Shown here: positions 1 through 6,783 of the stretch, one piece after another
Numbering within the stretch: position 1 is the stretch's first letter
Layout of the letters: each line of letters opens with the position of its first letter
Source of the DNA: Candidatus Pacearchaeota archaeon
GTDB taxonomy: Archaea; Nanobdellota; Nanobdellia; Pacearchaeales; GW2011-AR1
Length of the DNA stretch: 14,423 bases
Assembly: GCA_018303895.1 (NCBI GenBank)
Contig: JAGVXJ010000072.1
Location: 1 to 14,423, forward strand
Direction of reading: 5' to 3'
Notes under the pieces: generated by a model
Told to the model about the DNA's origin: nothing
Databases searched by the model: none
What the model saw: the letters and a program-made list of their open reading frames with translations, nothing else
Translations under genes and position numbers: made by a program

Positions 1-279
1 GTCGCAAGATTGTTCGATAAACACTCTAATCCATGGTTGTACTAAGGGATTTTCTATATTCTCGCTAACTTGTTTAAATAATTTCCAAAAGCTCTCAAAA
101 AGAGAATAATAAAAAACATTCGTATCAGCAAATAATTCATTTACACTTATTTCTCCTGCATTTGCTTTGTCTAAAGTTACCTTATTATTTTCTTTTAGGA
201 TACTTGTAATTTCAAAACCTTTTTCGTAGATTTCTCTTAAAATCTCCTTTATTTCACCCATCTTAATTTGTTGTATCAT
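1..279 (-). CDS. Unrecognised protein, C-terminus cut by window edge
   Basis: This reading frame is open from an ATG at 277-279 to the left edge, giving the first 93 residues of a longer protein. The sequence is mostly helical and charged at first, then has an aromatic-rich stretch (FYYSLFESFWKLFKQ, about residues 55-69) followed by PWIRVFIEQSCD. I do not recognise the family. Helical segments with a conserved R..xE pattern occur in HEPN/DUF5677-like proteins near restriction systems, but that is only a weak resemblance. It lies 30 bp downstream of the Bro-N/DinD-like gene on the same strand, so it is probably the fourth gene of the restriction block. On the coding strand an AGGGG run about 10 nt upstream of the ATG could act as a ribosome binding site. 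An internal ATG (residue 7) is the alternative start. Confidence 0.6.
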   Translation of the reverse strand, partial: MIQQIKMGEIKEILREIYEKGFEITSILKENNKVTLDKANAGEISVNELFADTNVFYYSLFESFWKLFKQVSENIENPLVQPWIRVFIEQSCD

Positions 280-309
280 TTTTTATTTACCCCTATTAGA
301 TTTTTTATT

Positions 310-1182
310 TCATCTCCCACCCACATTCTCATTCATCTCAACTAAAATCTTCTTTTTCCTTTTTTCCCTCGCTGTTTTTTCTTTTTCTGTTAAATAATTT
401 TCTTCAGAAAGAATACTCTCTCCAGTTTCTTGTTCTAATTCTTCTCTTGCATTTTTTGCAATTTCTCCGCCCTTTCTTGAAACTAAAATATGTTCACAAA
501 ATTCTTGAGGGTTTTGAACTTTTTCTATTTCAGAAGTTGATGCTTCTCCGAGCATATTAAAAATTAATTCCAAGTCAGTCATATGATCTCTTAGATTTTC
601 ATTTTTTAATCCTTTAAATTTTTTATATTCATTTGGAGTCATACCAAAACTTGCCTTTGAAATTTCGGCAGTTAAAATAGCAAAATCGCTTTGTCCTTCA
701 ACACCTCTTTCTTTCCATTCATCTGTTAAATTCTGTCTTATTGCAATTCCCCTCAATCTTTTATCAATCCATTGTTTTGAATACCCTTTCTTATCATAGA
801 TTTCTTTCATTCTTTCTTGTGCAAGTTCCGGATTTTCTATTTCATCAATTCTTTCGCTTCCAACTTTTGCTAACCACAATTTGAATGGCTCTGCTTTCTT
901 CGACGGAATTGACTGAATAATTCTGAAAATAGTTTCCTTATTTGCGCAATCTGTTTCTCTAAACTTGCCATCCTCTGCAAGCAATTTCAATCGGTGACAA
1001 AATGTCACCACTTCACTTCCTTCCTTTCTTAATCTTTCAGCCAATTTATTCCAATATTTTCTTGACATTTGGAAGTCATTTTGTTCTGTTAAAATAGCAA
1101 CTATATCCACAACAGAATAAAACCACTCTCCATTAACAAGTTTTCTTCTTATTCTTTTATTATTAAAAACTATTATACTCAT
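310..1182 (-). CDS. Bro-N / DinD-like protein in restriction operon
   Basis: The 290-aa product has an N-terminal Bro-N-like domain (about residues 1-100: IIVFNNKRIRRK, then NGEWFYSVVDIVAILTE), as in phage antirepressor-type proteins that often accompany type I restriction genes. The second half has the signature of the DNA-damage-inducible DinD family: KGLKNENLRDHMTDLEL at about 190-206, then a segment like DinD's NVGRKVR region. The molecular role of this family is unsettled; DNA binding or damage-linked regulation is inferred from the domains. I chose ATG 1180-1182, one base after the hsdR stop, because it puts the Bro-N motif at residue 3. The G-rich run just before it is a plausible ribosome binding site. 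An in-frame ATG at 1201-1203, inside hsdR, would add seven residues. The last 12 residues (ILVEMNENVGGR) copy the C-terminal tail of HsdR, with the DNA also conserved. Confidence 0.8.
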   Translation of the reverse strand: MSIIVFNNKRIRRKLVNGEWFYSVVDIVAILTEQNDFQMSRKYWNKLAERLRKEGSEVVTFCHRLKLLAEDGKFRETDCANKETIFRIIQSIPSKKAEPFKLWLAKVGSERIDEIENPELAQERMKEIYDKKGYSKQWIDKRLRGIAIRQNLTDEWKERGVEGQSDFAILTAEISKASFGMTPNEYKKFKGLKNENLRDHMTDLELIFNMLGEASTSEIEKVQNPQEFCEHILVSRKGGEIAKNAREELEQETGESILSEENYLTEKEKTAREKRKKKILVEMNENVGGR

Positions 1183-1183
1183 T

Positions 1184-3949
1184 TCATCCCCCCACTCTCT
1201 CATTCAGCTCAACTAAAATCTCTTTGAATTTTGGACCAAATACTTTTACTGCTTTTCCAAGTCCGCCCATCTGTTCAAATGGAGCAGTTTCAAAATCTTC
1301 AGGCACAATTTCGATAGAAGTTGAAATATGTTCTTTTATTCTTTCTAACCACAATAATTGTTCTTGACTAAATTGAACACCTTGCTCTTTTTGTCTCCCC
1401 ATCCATTCAGCAAATCTCTTATCGACGGTATTTAAATATGGTTCTAATTCTTGGGCTTTCCCTAATTCAAATTTTAATAACTGAATAAAATTTGCAATTT
1501 CTTTATCTGAAACTCTTCCTCTAACTTTTCCACTTTTTAATTGATGATAAGCATACCAAAGTTTCGCAGGAGTTAAAGAATAGGGGGGAATTCTGATTCT
1601 TTCATAAAGTTCTTTTAAATCGTTCCAATGTAATTTTTTTCCTTTGCTGTAAAATATTTGAATTGCGGTTAATTCTTTTTTGTTCTTTTCAATAAATTCT
1701 TTAAATGAACCAACAACTTCCTTAGCTTTATTTGTTGCAATTTCAGAATACCCTGCAACTTCGATTTCATCAACAGAAGATTCGTCAATGAGAATTTCTG
1801 TTTCTTTTTTTATCTCGGGAATTCTTGCGATAAGTTTTGAATTTCCAATAAAGTTTTTCAAAATATTTTCAATTCTTTTTTCAGTTACTTCTTCAATTTG
1901 CTTGATTGTAGGATTTTCTCCAAATTCTTTTTTTGCCTGTTCTAAAACTTTCTCATCGTCTATGGATATAATAAACTCTTGTGCGAAATCTTTCAAACTT
2001 TTACCATTAGTTATCTTCTTTATTTCATCTCTTTGGTCTTGGGTTAGTTTCTTTTCCAAACGAGATAATCTGCTAACCAGAGTAGAAATAATTTCAGAAG
2101 TTGGCTTCCCAAATTGTAATGTCTTAATTATTTTTTCGATAGGGATAGATGGATTTTTATCGAGAGGAGAAGTATCACTTAATTCTTCATTCTCACAAAC
2201 TCCTACTGCATCAACAATGACAAATCTTTCTTTTGCGATAGCGTCTGGAGTTACTGAAATAAACGATTGATTATCCATGACCCTAACTCCTCTACCTTTC
2301 ATTTGCTCAAAATAGTTTCTGCTTCTAACTGCCCTCATAAAAAAAACAATTTCAAGAGGTTTGATATCTGTTCCTGTTGCAATCATGTCGACGGTTACTG
2401 CAATTCGAGGGTTATACTCATTTCTAAACTGACTAATCAAATCTTCTGGGTCTTTTCCTTCTGTTTTATAAGTTATTTTTATACAAAAGTCATTCCCTTC
2501 TCCAAACTCTTCTCTAATAATTTGAACAATTTCTTCCGCGTGATTATCATCTTTTGCATAAATTAAAGTTTTTGGAACATGAGTTCTTCCAGGAAATATT
2601 TCTGTAAATAATTTCTCTTTAAATGTTCGAATTATTTTTCTTATTTGGTCTCTTGAGGTAACTTGTCTATCTAGAGCATTAGCATCATAATTGACTTCAT
2701 CTTCAAGAATTTCCCATTTTTCTTTTCTTGTTCTTCTATCTCTTTTTTTAATATTTTCTCCTTTGTTAATTTTAGAACCTGCCTGAGTAATTTTGGATTT
2801 AATATTGTAAACAGTAAAATCTACATTTACTTGGTCTGCCACAGCTTTTTCGTGATTATATTCCATAACTAGATTACTATTAAAAAAAGCAATCGTGCTT
2901 TTTGACGGAGTTGCAGTTAAACCAATTAAATGGGCATCAAAATAATCTAAAACTTGTTTCCATAAATTGTAAATTGACCGATGACATTCATCAACAATAA
3001 TAAAATCAAAAGCTTCAATCGGCACTTTAGAGTTATATTTTGCTTCTACGGGTTTTATTGGCATTGCACTATCAAAAGCAGATTTATCTTCCTCAGATTC
3101 ATCAAGTTCTTTTCCAACTAACATCGAATAAACTCTTTGAATTGTTGCTATGCAGACTTTATCTGAATCTTTAAATTTATTAGATGTTAATCGATTAACA
3201 ATATGTAACTCGGTAAATTTCCTTCCATCTCGAGGGACTTCAAAATTCTGAAATTCCTGTAAAGTTTGTTTCCCTAAATTTTTTCTATCAACGAGAAAAA
3301 GAATTCTTTTTGCTTTTGCATGGTCGATTAATTCATTACATAAATTAACTGCCATTAAAGTTTTACCTGAACCAGTAGCCATTTGAACTAATGCTTTTGG
3401 TTTGTCTTTTGCAAGAGAACTTAAAACATTATTTATCGCTTCTTCCTGAACTTTTCTTAATTTTTTATTTTCAACAGGGGGAATTTTTGTTAATCGATTT
3501 CTTAAAGTGTCTTTGGGATGTTTTATCCACTCTTCAAAAGTTTCGGGTCTGTAAAAATTGAATATAAGTCGACTTCGAGGTTTTGGGTCCCATAAATTGG
3601 TAAATCTTATTTCATGTCCGTTACTTTCATAAACAAAAGGTAAGGGAAGGTCTATGTGTCTAAAATTTTCTGGAAATTCTTTTGCATATCTATTTGATTG
3701 AAATTCTTTTCCAATAAGAGTGACTCCTTCTTTTTTTGCTTCAATTATTCCAACAGCAGTTCCGTTAATAAATAGAACATAATCGGCTTCTTCTTTTCCA
3801 ATCTTAAAAAATTCAACAGCGACCCCTTTTGAAGAACGCACATTTGCATTACTATAACTCTGAATTTCCCATCCAGCACTTATTAATTTGGGATTAATGA
3901 GTTTGTGTCTTGCCTTTCTTTCAGGTTGTCCTTGATATTGTTCTTCCAT
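1184..3949 (-). CDS. hsdR: Type I restriction enzyme R subunit, EcoEI-type
   Basis: The 921-aa protein is a DNA translocase-endonuclease that, with HsdM and HsdS, cleaves unmodified DNA at a distance from the recognition site. An N-terminal PD-(D/E)XK nuclease core is visible: D56 in EADYVLF and E70-x-K72 in IIEAKK. The superfamily 2 helicase motor follows: Walker A ATGSGKT (191-197), DECH (320-323), TATP (345-348) and motif VI QMKGRGVR (549-556). The C-terminal third ends with the usual EcoEI-type pattern (PEDFETAPFEQMGGLGKA, then LVELNE). All catalytic residues look intact and the length is normal. It starts 30 bp after the nuclease gene, and its stop lies one base before the Bro-N start, so translation is probably coupled. 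No modification or specificity subunit is present in the window, so the methylation partner is unseen. Confidence 0.93.
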   Translation of the reverse strand: MEEQYQGQPERKARHKLINPKLISAGWEIQSYSNANVRSSKGVAVEFFKIGKEEADYVLFINGTAVGIIEAKKEGVTLIGKEFQSNRYAKEFPENFRHIDLPLPFVYESNGHEIRFTNLWDPKPRSRLIFNFYRPETFEEWIKHPKDTLRNRLTKIPPVENKKLRKVQEEAINNVLSSLAKDKPKALVQMATGSGKTLMAVNLCNELIDHAKAKRILFLVDRKNLGKQTLQEFQNFEVPRDGRKFTELHIVNRLTSNKFKDSDKVCIATIQRVYSMLVGKELDESEEDKSAFDSAMPIKPVEAKYNSKVPIEAFDFIIVDECHRSIYNLWKQVLDYFDAHLIGLTATPSKSTIAFFNSNLVMEYNHEKAVADQVNVDFTVYNIKSKITQAGSKINKGENIKKRDRRTRKEKWEILEDEVNYDANALDRQVTSRDQIRKIIRTFKEKLFTEIFPGRTHVPKTLIYAKDDNHAEEIVQIIREEFGEGNDFCIKITYKTEGKDPEDLISQFRNEYNPRIAVTVDMIATGTDIKPLEIVFFMRAVRSRNYFEQMKGRGVRVMDNQSFISVTPDAIAKERFVIVDAVGVCENEELSDTSPLDKNPSIPIEKIIKTLQFGKPTSEIISTLVSRLSRLEKKLTQDQRDEIKKITNGKSLKDFAQEFIISIDDEKVLEQAKKEFGENPTIKQIEEVTEKRIENILKNFIGNSKLIARIPEIKKETEILIDESSVDEIEVAGYSEIATNKAKEVVGSFKEFIEKNKKELTAIQIFYSKGKKLHWNDLKELYERIRIPPYSLTPAKLWYAYHQLKSGKVRGRVSDKEIANFIQLLKFELGKAQELEPYLNTVDKRFAEWMGRQKEQGVQFSQEQLLWLERIKEHISTSIEIVPEDFETAPFEQMGGLGKAVKVFGPKFKEILVELNERVGG

Positions 3950-3979
3950 TTTTTAACTAAGATTATCCTGTATTAAAAT

Positions 3980-5173
3980 TTACTCCTCTTCAACATCTTT
4001 TCGTTTACTTAAACTTAATCTGAAATCTTTTTCAATACTAATTTTATTTTTTATTTCCTTATCGACATCCCCCTTAATTATTTTACTGCTTAATTTAGGA
4101 TAACACAACATTGAAAATTCTTCCCATAATCCTTTTTGTTTTATTAAACTCATAAGTTTCTCTTTCTCGTCGCTGTCTTCAGGTAAAACAATTTTATCAA
4201 ATTCTTTAACAGAACATTTCATATTGCTACCATAAACAATATCAACCCCGAGTTTTTTAGAAAATGCAATTAAATCGTCTCTTAATTTTTCTTCCTTTTC
4301 TTCAAGTTCTTTTTTTCTCGTCTTTAATTCAGAAAATTCGTCAACTAATTTTACTCCGTCGTCTTTTTTGAAATCCTTAACTTCTTCTTTTGCTTCAATA
4401 ACTAATTCATGCTTGAAAGAAGGACATTGCGATTTAAATCCACAATAACTACATAAAGCAGTAATTCTCGTCGGGAAATTATTTTCTTTCGTCGCTGTTT
4501 CAATTTTTCTAATTAAAGCAATTGTTTCGTCCTCTAATTTTTTCAATTGTTCTTCACTTCTTTCTGAAATTGCTTCTTTATTGAAAGCTAACATGTGCCA
4601 GACCAACTTAACTGACTTAACATCTTTGAATTTATCTTTAACCCAAATAGAATACATTGCAAGTTGCCTGTCAGAATCAGCTTCTTCTTGGTCTTTCATT
4701 GACGCATTTGTTTTATAATCGCAAACAAAATAATTTCCTTTATCGTCGCATGCAAATTTATCAATTCTAACATGCCATTGGCTTCCGTCTTTCAGAGTCA
4801 TTCTGTCTTGTGTTTCCAAACTCAAAATAGTTAATTGGTCAAATGGTTTGTATTTATCATAATAATCTTCAATAAATTTCTTTCCCATCTTGCGATAATT
4901 TTCAGCAGTTAAATTTTCCTTAACAACCAAAATGTCGTCGGAATATTCTTTTTCCCAATTATCATTATAAAATTTTAGTAAAGTCGCCTTAGAAACTAAT
5001 TTCTTAAACTTTTTATCTTTGTATAATTTCTCTAAAGTTTCATGAACTCTTTTACCCATAAAAAGCTCGATTGTTTCTGAAATTTCTGGCTCAACTTTAT
5101 TGATATATCTTAGCTTATATTGATGAGGGCAGTTTTCAAAACAAGAAACGCGTGAGTGCGAATAAGTTGCCAT
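3980..5173 (-). CDS. RecB/Cas4-like PD-(D/E)XK nuclease, Fe-S type
   Basis: The 397-aa product matches the RecB-family exonuclease fold (PDDEXK_1). Catalytic motifs are visible: H44 in KRVHETLEKLY, D138 in HVRIDKF, D152-x-K154 in CDYKT, and the Q170/Y174 motif RQLAMYS. Cysteines at 15 (in CFENCPHQY), 241, 244 and 250 (CSYCGFKSQCP) have the arrangement that binds a 4Fe-4S cluster in Cas4 and AddB. After about residue 260 comes a charged, predicted coiled-coil segment (about 260-310) and a 90-residue tail I cannot assign. The family performs ATP-independent single-strand DNA cleavage or end resection. It is first in the block with hsdR, which suggests a role in DNA processing tied to restriction, although a repair role is equally possible. 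No cas1, cas2 or repeat array is nearby. The start follows a TATA box at a leaderless distance. Confidence 0.82.
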   Translation of the reverse strand: MATYSHSRVSCFENCPHQYKLRYINKVEPEISETIELFMGKRVHETLEKLYKDKKFKKLVSKATLLKFYNDNWEKEYSDDILVVKENLTAENYRKMGKKFIEDYYDKYKPFDQLTILSLETQDRMTLKDGSQWHVRIDKFACDDKGNYFVCDYKTNASMKDQEEADSDRQLAMYSIWVKDKFKDVKSVKLVWHMLAFNKEAISERSEEQLKKLEDETIALIRKIETATKENNFPTRITALCSYCGFKSQCPSFKHELVIEAKEEVKDFKKDDGVKLVDEFSELKTRKKELEEKEEKLRDDLIAFSKKLGVDIVYGSNMKCSVKEFDKIVLPEDSDEKEKLMSLIKQKGLWEEFSMLCYPKLSSKIIKGDVDKEIKNKISIEKDFRLSLSKRKDVEEE

Positions 5174-5194
5174 GTAATTCCCAGAATTCCCTAA

Positions 5195-5202
5195 TATTTA
5201 AA
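5195..5202 (-). promoter_or_regulatory. TATA box for the nuclease/hsdR block
   Basis: On the minus strand TTTAAATA is centred about 25 bp before the ATG at 5173. This is the spacing expected for a leaderless archaeal transcript and probably drives the whole minus-strand block. It is a motif-and-spacing inference. Confidence 0.55.
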
Positions 5203-5273
5203 GATAATTCTTCCATTGTGTTTCATATTATACTAAACAAAACCTTTCACTTAAATCTTTCATTTTCAAATCA

Positions 5274-5282
5274 TTTTAAATA
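5274..5282 (+). promoter_or_regulatory. TATA box for the WalJ-like gene
   Basis: TTTTAAATA is centred about 32 bp before the ATG at 5310, predicting a leader of only a few bases. GTGATG, 6-11 bases before the start, could help ribosome binding if the leader is longer. The divergent gene at 5173 has its own TATA box. Confidence 0.5.
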
Positions 5283-5309
5283 GCATTTTTCTTTATTAGT
5301 GATGCAAAA

Positions 5310-6074
5310 ATGAAATTTTCATGTTTATCGTCGGGTAGTTCAGGAAATTGTTTCTTTTTAGAAGATTCCGACGGAAAATCAATTTTAATCGACGCAGGAA
5401 TTAGTTGTAGTTCAATTCTTAATTTGTTAGAAAGCATAGACAAAAAACCTGAATCGATAAGCGCTCTTTTCATAACTCACGAGCATACAGACCACATCCG
5501 CGGAGCAGAAGTTTTTTCTAAAAAATTTAATCTTCCAGTATACTTAACTAAAAAAACCTCCGAACAAATCTACTCTTTTTCAAATTTAATTCCCGTTAAA
5601 AATAATTTTTCAGAGAAATTTGGAAACCTCGAGGTTGAGTTTTTTTCAAAGTCGCATGACACTCCCGATCCAGTGTCGGTAAGAGTTCACGAAAAAGGAA
5701 AAACTCTCGGGGTAATTACAGATATTGGTTTTGCCTGCAAAAACGTTCTTGAAACTATTGAAATGTCTGACTCTTTAATTTTAGAAGCAAACCATGACAC
5801 AAAAATGTTAACCAACGGACCCTACCCATTTTTTCTAAAGAAAAGAATTTTATCTGATAAAGGGCATATTTCAAATTTAAATTCTGCCCTCGCTGTTTTG
5901 GAATATTCTAACAAAAAATTAAAAAACATCGCGCTCTCACATTTAAGTGAACAAAATAACACTCCCGTAAAAGCTAAGACTACTTTTACTAATTTATTAA
6001 AAGAACGAAGAGACCTTGATGTGAATGTTTTTGTTTCATCAAGAGATAAGGCAACGAGATTGTTGGATGTTTAG
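5310..6074 (+). CDS. WalJ/YycJ-like metallo-beta-lactamase-fold hydrolase
   Basis: The 254-aa protein has the metal-binding set of the metallo-beta-lactamase fold. It has HEHTDH at 57-62, H116 in KSHDTPDPV, D138 in VITDIGF, an NHD at 161-163, GHISN at 185-189 and H211 in ALSHLSE. The opening (MKFSCLSSGSSGNCFFLE) and the ANHD and GH(L/I)SN motifs are typical of the WalJ/YycJ branch, whose bacterial members have been linked to nuclease or DNA-repair functions. In archaea the substrate is not established. It is a soluble cytoplasmic protein of normal length, with no missing ligand. It is transcribed away from the nuclease/hsdR block and ends just before the tRNA region. Family placement is firm and the substrate is unknown. 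Confidence 0.9.
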   Translation: MKFSCLSSGSSGNCFFLEDSDGKSILIDAGISCSSILNLLESIDKKPESISALFITHEHTDHIRGAEVFSKKFNLPVYLTKKTSEQIYSFSNLIPVKNNFSEKFGNLEVEFFSKSHDTPDPVSVRVHEKGKTLGVITDIGFACKNVLETIEMSDSLILEANHDTKMLTNGPYPFFLKKRILSDKGHISNLNSALAVLEYSNKKLKNIALSHLSEQNNTPVKAKTTFTNLLKERRDLDVNVFVSSRDKATRLLDV

Positions 6075-6102
6075 CTTATCCGTTAATTAGCACAACGAAG
6101 AT

Positions 6103-6110
6103 TTTAAAAA
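6103..6110 (+). promoter_or_regulatory. TATA-like box before a tRNA-Tyr-like 5' fragment
   Basis: TTTTAAAA is centred about 27 bp upstream of 6134, where a sequence resembling the first 18 bases of the downstream tRNA-Tyr begins. The spacing is what a short RNA gene would need, but no complete RNA fold is found. Confidence 0.3.
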
Positions 6111-6133
6111 CAAACTTCTTTTCTTTTAGTAAA

Positions 6134-6151
6134 CCATCCATAGCTCATGGG
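6134..6151 (+). repeat. tRNA-Tyr 5'-end-like fragment
   Basis: Eighteen bases here differ at only two positions from the first 18 bases of the tRNA-Tyr gene at 6301 (shared core TCCATAGCTCAT). After the D-loop the resemblance ends, and no matching acceptor 3' strand (TGGATGG) follows. It may be a decayed partial duplication of the tRNA or part of a hairpin (AAACC...GGTTT, 6131-6154). Confidence 0.5.
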
Positions 6152-6272
6152 TTTCTTTTTTAGACAAAAAGAGACTCTCACAGGTTCGGTCCCAACTTCC
6201 TCTGTGAAGATTGGAACTACAAAGGTAGAAAAAACTATTCTACCTTTTTCAAAGTAAAAGAGCTACGGAAAA

Positions 6273-6279
6273 TTATAAA
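6273..6279 (+). promoter_or_regulatory. TATA box for tRNA-Tyr
   Basis: TTATAAA is centred 25 bp before the first base of tRNA-Tyr. An inverted copy (TTTATAA, 6287-6293) lies closer to the gene and forms a hairpin with it. Confidence 0.5.
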
Positions 6280-6300
6280 CCTACGATTTATAATTGGAAC

Positions 6301-6509
6301 CCCTCCATAGCTCATCGGTAGAGCGTCTGGCTGTAGCAAATTGCTAGTGCAGATTTTCCACTGGAAATAAAATGAAGCACGATAAGAATAAACTCGCTAG
6401 AGTTTATTGTTTCGGGAAGTTCACAGAACTTCTCGTGGCGAAAGTTTGAACAAACAAACTTTCTTCAGCAGAACCCGGAAGATGCCCAGTTCGACTCTGG
6501 GTGGAGGGA
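6301..6509 (+). tRNA. tRNA-Tyr(GTA) with 137-nt intron
   Basis: Exon 1 is 6301-6336 and exon 2 is 6474-6509. The acceptor stem pairs CCCTCCA with TGGAGGG (seven pairs), with discriminator A at 6509. The first pair is C1-G72, the identity feature of archaeal tRNA-Tyr. The D arm is GCTC/GAGC. The anticodon stem is TCTGG/CCGGA, with loop CTGTAG plus C and anticodon GTA at 6333-6335. The T arm is CCCAG-TTCGACT-CTGGG (6485-6501). CCA is not encoded. The split falls at the canonical position 37/38. A bulge-helix arrangement fits: CTGT (6331-6334) pairs with GCAG (6468-6471), leaving three-base bulges AGC and AAC cleaved after their second base. The inner helix next to it is not obvious, so the motif may be of relaxed type. 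Confidence 0.92.
6337..6473 (+). other. Structured tRNA-Tyr intron
   Basis: The intron is 137 nt, long for a tRNA intron. It contains four hairpins in series. A GTGC/GCAC stem (6347-6350 with 6377-6380) encloses TTTCC-ACT-GGAAA (6355-6367). Then come 6387-6395 with 6400-6408 (9 bp), 6416-6422 with 6426-6432 (7 bp), and 6440-6448 with 6455-6463 (9 bp). No good C/D or H/ACA box set and no open reading frame were found. The ends are inferred from the tRNA fold, so they could shift by one or two bases. Confidence 0.75.
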
Positions 6510-6783
6510 TTTCACAGATTGAACGAAGTGAAATCTGTCTCAAGAATTGAACAGGTTAAATTCAAAAATATTTCTTGAAATTTTTAATTTCAAATGCCCT
6601 AGTTTGACCGAAAATTTTGACTTTGATAAATTCCGAAGGCAAATGTAAAAATTAGAAGTCAAGGTTTGAGATGGGTGGAGGGATGAGCATAGCTCATCCA
6701 ATACAAATTTTTTCAAAAACTCCAAAACTTTGCAGGGATTATTTTTTCAAAAGTTTTAAATATCCCCATTTATCTCAAAAATA
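6510..6783. repeat. Hairpin-rich intergenic tail with tRNA-end-like pieces
   Basis: There is no credible gene between tRNA-Tyr and the ATG at 6784. The stretch starts with a palindrome overlapping the tRNA end: 6508-6515 pairs with 6528-6535, and 6514-6520 alternatively with 6532-6538. It then has a perfect 8-bp hairpin (6575-6582 with 6586-6593, loop TTT). At 6673-6684 GGGTGGAGGGAT repeats the last bases of the tRNA (6499-6510). Immediately after is a perfect 8-bp hairpin GGATGAGC-ATA-GCTCATCC (6681-6699), whose right half contains CATAGCTCAT, as in the tRNA D arm. Confidence 0.55.
6754..6763 (+). promoter_or_regulatory. TATA box for the ParB-like gene
   Basis: TTTTAAATAT is centred about 26 bp before the ATG at 6784, implying a leaderless mRNA. 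Confidence 0.55.

Larger units (their letters stand above)
6131..6300. repeat. Run of perfect hairpins upstream of tRNA-Tyr
   Basis: Four separate inverted repeats follow each other, with unrelated stems. The first is 6151-6160 with 6166-6175 (10 bp, one G-U). The second is 6178-6183 with 6202-6207 (6 bp). The third is 6221-6230 with 6238-6247 (10 bp, perfect). The fourth is 6271-6279 with 6287-6295 (9 bp, perfect). The last one overlaps the likely tRNA TATA box. They do not share a consensus, so this is not a simple repeat family. No protein-coding frame is credible here. Confidence 0.6.

Noticed and set aside
1680..2566. Two open frames on the plus strand, 196 and 99 codons
   Set aside because: They lie antisense inside hsdR, whose helicase motifs are intact, and their hydrophobic serine-rich composition is typical of antisense shadow frames.
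3980..5173. Cas4 of a CRISPR system
   Set aside because: The nuclease motifs fit, but it is larger than Cas4, has a coiled-coil tail, and no cas1/cas2 genes or repeat-spacer array occur in the window.
6131..6300. A second complete tRNA gene starting at 6134
   Set aside because: The 5' end resembles tRNA-Tyr but no matching acceptor strand, anticodon arm or proper T arm could be found downstream; GGTTCGGTCCC at about 6183 does not have a pairing stem.
6337..6473. Box C/D guide RNA in the tRNA intron
   Set aside because: No convincing RTGATGA and CTGA pair at the right spacing could be found by eye.
6540..6725. 61-codon frame on the minus strand
   Set aside because: It crosses tRNA-like fragments and hairpins, has no promoter or ribosome site and no recognisable sequence.
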